From assembly GCA_041742695.1 (NCBI GenBank), contig JBGTOF010000208.1:1-8972 (forward strand): DNA of 8,972 nt. The letters run 5' to 3'. The translations under genes and the position numbers were made by a program. Shown here one piece after another: positions 6,940 through 8,972 of the stretch; position 1 is the first letter of the stretch; each line of letters opens with the position of its first letter. This DNA is from Kaiparowitsia sp041742695. Lineage in GTDB: Bacteria > Cyanobacteriota > Cyanobacteriia > Elainellales > Elainellaceae. The notes under the pieces were generated by a model. That model had not been told where the DNA came from. It ran no database searches and saw nothing but the letters and a program-made list of their open reading frames with translations.

Positions 6940-7038
6940 GGGCACCTCGATTAATTGCCTCATTGATAATCTTGGGAGCCCAGAACCACTGGAATCTCAT
7001 TGCCATTCTCAACAAGATTTGTATTTTTCGAGGTGCCC
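6940..7038. mobile_element. MITE-like non-autonomous element, 99 bp
   Basis: Perfect 11-bp terminal inverted repeats, GGGCACCTCGA (6940-6950) and TCGAGGTGCCC (7028-7038), are flanked directly by TAAT on both sides (6936-6939 and 7039-7042). This fits a 4-bp target-site duplication. The terminal similarity extends inward to about 14 of 16 bases. A second inner pair, AATCTTG (6968-6974) and CAAGATT (7013-7019), lets the whole element fold into a long interrupted hairpin. There is no reading frame inside, so it would rely on a transposase encoded elsewhere. The parent IS family is not identified. It lies in the upstream region of the rhodanese gene and could affect its expression. Confidence 0.75.
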
Positions 7039-7053
7039 TAATGCAAGTCTGAA

Positions 7054-7077
7054 TAAGTCGAAAAGTTGACCGACTTA
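7054..7077 (+). promoter_or_regulatory. 7-bp inverted repeat upstream of the rhodanese gene
   Basis: TAAGTCG (7054-7060) and CGACTTA (7071-7077) are perfect inverted repeats around a 10-base spacer. TTGACC at 7066-7071 overlaps the right arm and could serve as a -35 box, but no good -10 lies 16-18 bases further on. It may be an operator or a leader hairpin. Confidence 0.35.
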
Positions 7078-7178
7078 CCGTACTTTAATGTATCCAGTCT
7101 GGGCATAGGTGGCTGTAATCACTGCCGCTGCAAAGCTTTCAACTCAGTATTGAGCACCCCCCCCAGCAAGTATTTCTC

Positions 7179-7184
7179 AAGGAG
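7179..7184 (+). promoter_or_regulatory. Ribosome binding site fixing the rhodanese start
   Basis: AAGGAG lies seven bases before the ATG at 7192. No comparable Shine-Dalgarno sequence precedes the upstream in-frame start at 7066. This sets the protein at 329 residues, starting just before its basic N-terminus and membrane helix. Confidence 0.8.
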
Positions 7185-7191
7185 ACCCTGC

Positions 7192-8181
7192 ATGGTTAGC
7201 AAACCCAGAAGGACAATTTTAGATAGAAGTCGATTGTCCTTCCCATCCCTCAAAGCGAGTATTTATGGGGCGATCGCCACTGTCGTAGCGCTGTTGGTGA
7301 TTGTGCCCATGATGATTGCCCCATCCACCGCCAACACCCCCACCGCTACCCGTTTCGTCTCGCCCGATTGGCTGGTCGAACACGCAGATGATTCTGACTT
7401 GCGCGTGTTGGATGTTCGTATCAACCCACTAGACTACATTGCGGGGCATGTTCCGGGTGCGGTTCATGTTGCAGACAACACCTTCCGCGGCCCCAATGGT
7501 CGTCTCCCGATCCAGTATTGGGATGTAGATAAGTTAGAGTTTCTCTTTCAGCAGGCCGGAGTGAGCAATAGCAGCACGGTTGTCGTGTACTCCGACGAAA
7601 ACAATATTCTGGGCTCGACCATGGTGGGCTATTTGCTAGAGCGCAGCAGCTTGCCCAATGTTGCTATCTTAGACGGCGGCTTTAAGGGCTATAGAGAGGC
7701 TGGGCTGCCCACTACCAAAGAGTTTCTACAATACAGCATCGGTGATTTCACCGTGCAAGATCAACCAGCGCTGCGGGTGTCTCTGGATGAAGTTCGTGAT
7801 TTGGTAGGCAATCCTAATATCACCTTTATCGATCCTCGCCCGCCCGCTTTATTTGCAGGCGAAGTGGATTTGTTTGTCCGCAATGGTCATATTCCTGGAG
7901 CAAAAAATATTCCTTGGCCGTCATTCACCATCGGCGAAGATAACTTGCACCAGCTGAAGCCATTGGATGATATTCGTGCGCTGCTCGATCAGCGAGGTAT
8001 CACACCCGATGACACGATTATCGTGACTTGCAGCACTGGCCGGGAGGCAACCCTGCAATACACCGTGTTGAAGCATTTGTTGGATTATCCCAACGTGCGA
8101 ATTTATGAAGGATCCTGGACGGAGTATTCATCTCAGCCAGACCTGCCGGTGGAAACTGGTCGTGATCCAGATTTAGCTTAA
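7192..8181 (+). CDS. Tandem-domain rhodanese (thiosulfate/mercaptopyruvate sulfurtransferase family), exported or membrane-anchored, 329 aa
   Basis: Rhodaneses move a sulfane sulfur from a donor such as thiosulfate or 3-mercaptopyruvate to a thiol acceptor through a cysteine persulfide. The basic N-terminus (KPRR, then DRSR) is followed by a hydrophobic helix at about residues 22-43. SerThrAla at 45-47 could be a signal peptidase site, so the protein acts outside the cytoplasm, cleaved or anchored. The first rhodanese domain (about 55-172) has DVR and GHVPGAVH but YSDENN in place of the active-site loop: it lacks the cysteine and is inactive, as usual in this family. The second domain (about 195-315) has GHIPGAKNIPW and the active loop CSTGREAT with Cys280. 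That loop differs from the classic CRKGVT and CGSGVT loops, so the donor is uncertain. It shares a likely operon with the peptide gene 22 bp downstream. A HIP1 site at 7270-7277 lies in the helix-coding part. Confidence 0.92.
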   Translation: MVSKPRRTILDRSRLSFPSLKASIYGAIATVVALLVIVPMMIAPSTANTPTATRFVSPDWLVEHADDSDLRVLDVRINPLDYIAGHVPGAVHVADNTFRGPNGRLPIQYWDVDKLEFLFQQAGVSNSSTVVVYSDENNILGSTMVGYLLERSSLPNVAILDGGFKGYREAGLPTTKEFLQYSIGDFTVQDQPALRVSLDEVRDLVGNPNITFIDPRPPALFAGEVDLFVRNGHIPGAKNIPWPSFTIGEDNLHQLKPLDDIRALLDQRGITPDDTIIVTCSTGREATLQYTVLKHLLDYPNVRIYEGSWTEYSSQPDLPVETGRDPDLA

Positions 8182-8203
8182 ACTAGATGGAGAAATGTCG
8201 TAA

Positions 8204-8395
8204 ATGATGAATCATCGATTGATTTTAATGGGTTTGATGACAGTTGCGTTGACGCTTGGGCTATCCATCAATGGACGGGCGATCGCTCAATCCAATGACT
8301 CATCGAGCCAATCGTTTAACATTGCAAGTTGCTTACCCAGTGACTTTGTGATTGACGATAGTGAGGAACCTTCTCACCAGCAGCGGAGCAGCTAG
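8204..8395 (+). CDS. Small secreted peptide, 63 aa, function unknown
   Basis: Residues 1-28 look like a signal peptide: Arg5, a hydrophobic core (LILMGLMTVALTLGLSI), then Ala-Ile-Ala before Gln29, a good signal peptidase I site. The mature part would be about 35 residues, polar and acidic (FVIDDSEE) and rich in Ser and Gln, with one cysteine (SCLPSDF). No family is recognised. GGAG at 8189-8192 lies 11 bases before the first ATG (8204) and 14 before a second one (8207); the first is closer to normal spacing. The gene starts 22 bp after the rhodanese stop and is followed by a strong terminator, so the two are probably co-transcribed and both products leave the cytoplasm. Shortness keeps confidence moderate, but the signal peptide, ribosome binding site and terminator agree. 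A HIP1 site at 8279-8286 lies inside. Confidence 0.65.
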   Translation: MMNHRLILMGLMTVALTLGLSINGRAIAQSNDSSSQSFNIASCLPSDFVIDDSEEPSHQQRSS

Positions 8396-8415
8396 ACTCG
8401 TATGAGGTGAGATAT

Positions 8416-8460
8416 AACAAACACGCGTAATGCGGCCTGCATTACGCGTGTTTGTTTTTA
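8416..8460 (+). terminator. Strong intrinsic terminator after the rhodanese operon
   Basis: An 18-bp perfect stem (8416-8433 with 8439-8456) has a 5-base GGCCT loop. It is followed by a T-rich tract (TTTTTATTTG, then more T at 8465-8469). The stem includes ACGCGT. It lies 20 bases after the small peptide stop. The A-rich 5' foot would also put T residues after the stem on the minus strand's far side only weakly, so plus-strand termination is preferred. Confidence 0.92.
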
Positions 8461-8537
8461 TTTGCTTTTAATCACCTTAGTATGGGTTAAGACATCTAAG
8501 TGAGATGACAGTCGCCGCCTCTAACATCATGGATGGA

Positions 8538-8651
8538 GATGTCTATTGCAACCGATAGGTTAATTAGAATAATTATTATGGTGATCCCCCGCTGCACAAG
8601 GGAATTCACCACAGTAAACACTTAAACCAGCGCGTTAAGTGCTATGGCGTC
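8538..8651 (+). repeat. Structured intergenic element, copy 2
   Basis: A diverged copy of the 4003-4114 element. The block at 8544-8567 matches copy 1 at 23 of 24 bases. The end stem is kept in another sequence: GATGTC-T-ATTGCA (8538-8550) pairs with TGCTATGGCGTC (8640-8651) by 11 pairs, two of them G-U, with one bulge and one mismatch; TGGA/TCCA (8530-8533, 8654-8657) may extend it. The central hairpin (8579-8611, TGGTGA...CCC / GGG...TCACCA) starts at the same offset from the conserved block as in copy 1. It lies between the converging ends of the peptide gene and the hydrolase gene, beyond the terminator. The rest of 8461-8730 shows nothing else. Confidence 0.65.
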
Positions 8652-8730
8652 AGTCCAGCTTAGACACAGGTTAGATATTTGCCGAATTGAGATTAGGGAA
8701 TGGTTTCATTACCCATCTAAAACTACCAAG

Positions 8731-8972
8731 CTATGGTCTGTTGAGCAGTGGTGAGACAAAGGTGGTAATTTGAGCAGCAACTACTGCGGGTGCCTCACGG
8801 AGTAGTTGCTCATCGCCTGCAACCATGGCTACTTGAGCCTGCGGCGCTTCCATTGCATAGGCGCGGGTCAATGCTGCTCCCGTTGTCCGATCTTGATCCC
8901 CTTGCAGCAGTAAGAGCGGCACCTTAAGCCAGCCTAGCTCCTGGTTCACTTGCTCTGCTGCAATCTCGCTGC
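8731..8972 (-). CDS. Alpha/beta hydrolase, C-terminal end (runs off the right edge)
   Basis: The last 79 residues are visible; the frame is open to base 8972, so the start lies outside the window. The stretch VPLLLLQGDQDRTT is the late beta strand and acid residue of the alpha/beta hydrolase fold (GxxD, last Asp the triad acid). REAPAVVAAQITTFV matches the C-terminal helix that follows the catalytic His in many family members (pattern GH...EEAPE.V). Here the His position reads AGDEQLL: the codon at 8812-8814 is GAT (Asp) instead of CAT (His), 27 residues after the Asp of GDQD. The protein may therefore be inactive as a classic hydrolase, or use another residue. The nucleophile region is not in view, so substrate and subclass cannot be given. 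It converges on the peptide gene across the terminator and structured element. Confidence 0.75.
   Translation of the reverse strand, partial: SEIAAEQVNQELGWLKVPLLLLQGDQDRTTGAALTRAYAMEAPQAQVAMVAGDEQLLREAPAVVAAQITTFVSPLLNRP

Larger units (their letters stand above)
6601..7191. other. 591-bp non-coding region between divergent MBOAT and rhodanese genes
   Basis: No convincing gene lies here. It must hold the MBOAT promoter (minus) and the rhodanese promoter (plus). It contains two GGGTTGCC copies (6710-6717, 6738-6745), three TAATCTA copies (6822, 6847, 6869), a MITE-like element (6940-7038), a 7-bp inverted repeat (7054-7077) and a run of eight C (7157-7164) 27 bases before the rhodanese ATG. 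No pair of -35 and -10 boxes with good spacing was found for either gene. The MITE sits about 150 bp upstream of the rhodanese start. Confidence 0.6.

Noticed and set aside
7066..7191. 42-residue N-terminal extension of the rhodanese from the in-frame start at 7066
   Set aside because: It has no Shine-Dalgarno sequence and crosses a C8 run and an inverted repeat. The ATG at 7192 has AAGGAG at good spacing and leads into a normal signal or anchor sequence.
8461..8730. tRNA or CRISPR repeat in the region after the terminator
   Set aside because: There is no cloverleaf with conserved T-loop sequence and no regularly spaced repeats; the only structure is the two-copy element described.

Overview
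The window looks like chromosomal DNA from a cyanobacterium. It holds eleven copies of the HIP1 octamer GCGATCGC, at 126, 734, 1243, 1847, 3836, 4991, 5281, 5474, 5843, 7270 and 8279. The coding content also fits: a ThiO-ThiG fusion, a CimA-type citramalate synthase and an AlgI-like MBOAT protein. The genus cannot be named from this alone. There is no rRNA or tRNA gene, CRISPR array, prophage or transposase gene.

Layout. 1-640 (minus): N-terminal part of citramalate synthase, running off the left edge. 829-1161 (plus): small 2Fe-2S ferredoxin, head to head with it. 1342-1746 (plus): small two-helix membrane protein with a Thr/Pro/Gly tail. 1796-3985 (plus): ThiO-ThiG fusion for the thiazole half of thiamine. 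4121-4879 (minus): membrane-anchored protein of unknown function, convergent with thiO-thiG. 5098-6600 (minus): MBOAT O-acyltransferase. 6601-7191: long non-coding region between divergent genes, holding a 99-bp MITE-like element and other short repeats. 7192-8181 (plus): exported or anchored tandem-domain rhodanese. 8204-8395 (plus): small secreted peptide, followed by a very strong terminator. 8731-8972 (minus): C-terminal end of an alpha/beta hydrolase, running off the right edge.

How the genes relate. The rhodanese and the small secreted peptide form a likely two-gene operon: a 22-bp gap, then an 18-bp-stem terminator. The membrane protein at 1342 and thiO-thiG may be co-transcribed, as they are 49 bp apart. 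The other genes look like independent housekeeping units.

The least ordinary content is between genes. (1) Two diverged copies of a structured element of about 112 bp lie in the same orientation (4003-4114 and 8538-8651). Each sits in a gap where two genes converge. They share a 24-nt block with one mismatch, and the long-range stem, central hairpin and one short helix are kept despite sequence change. (2) A MITE-like element at 6940-7038 has 11-bp perfect terminal inverted repeats and a 4-bp TAAT target duplication. (3) The partial alpha/beta hydrolase appears to have Asp where the catalytic His is expected.
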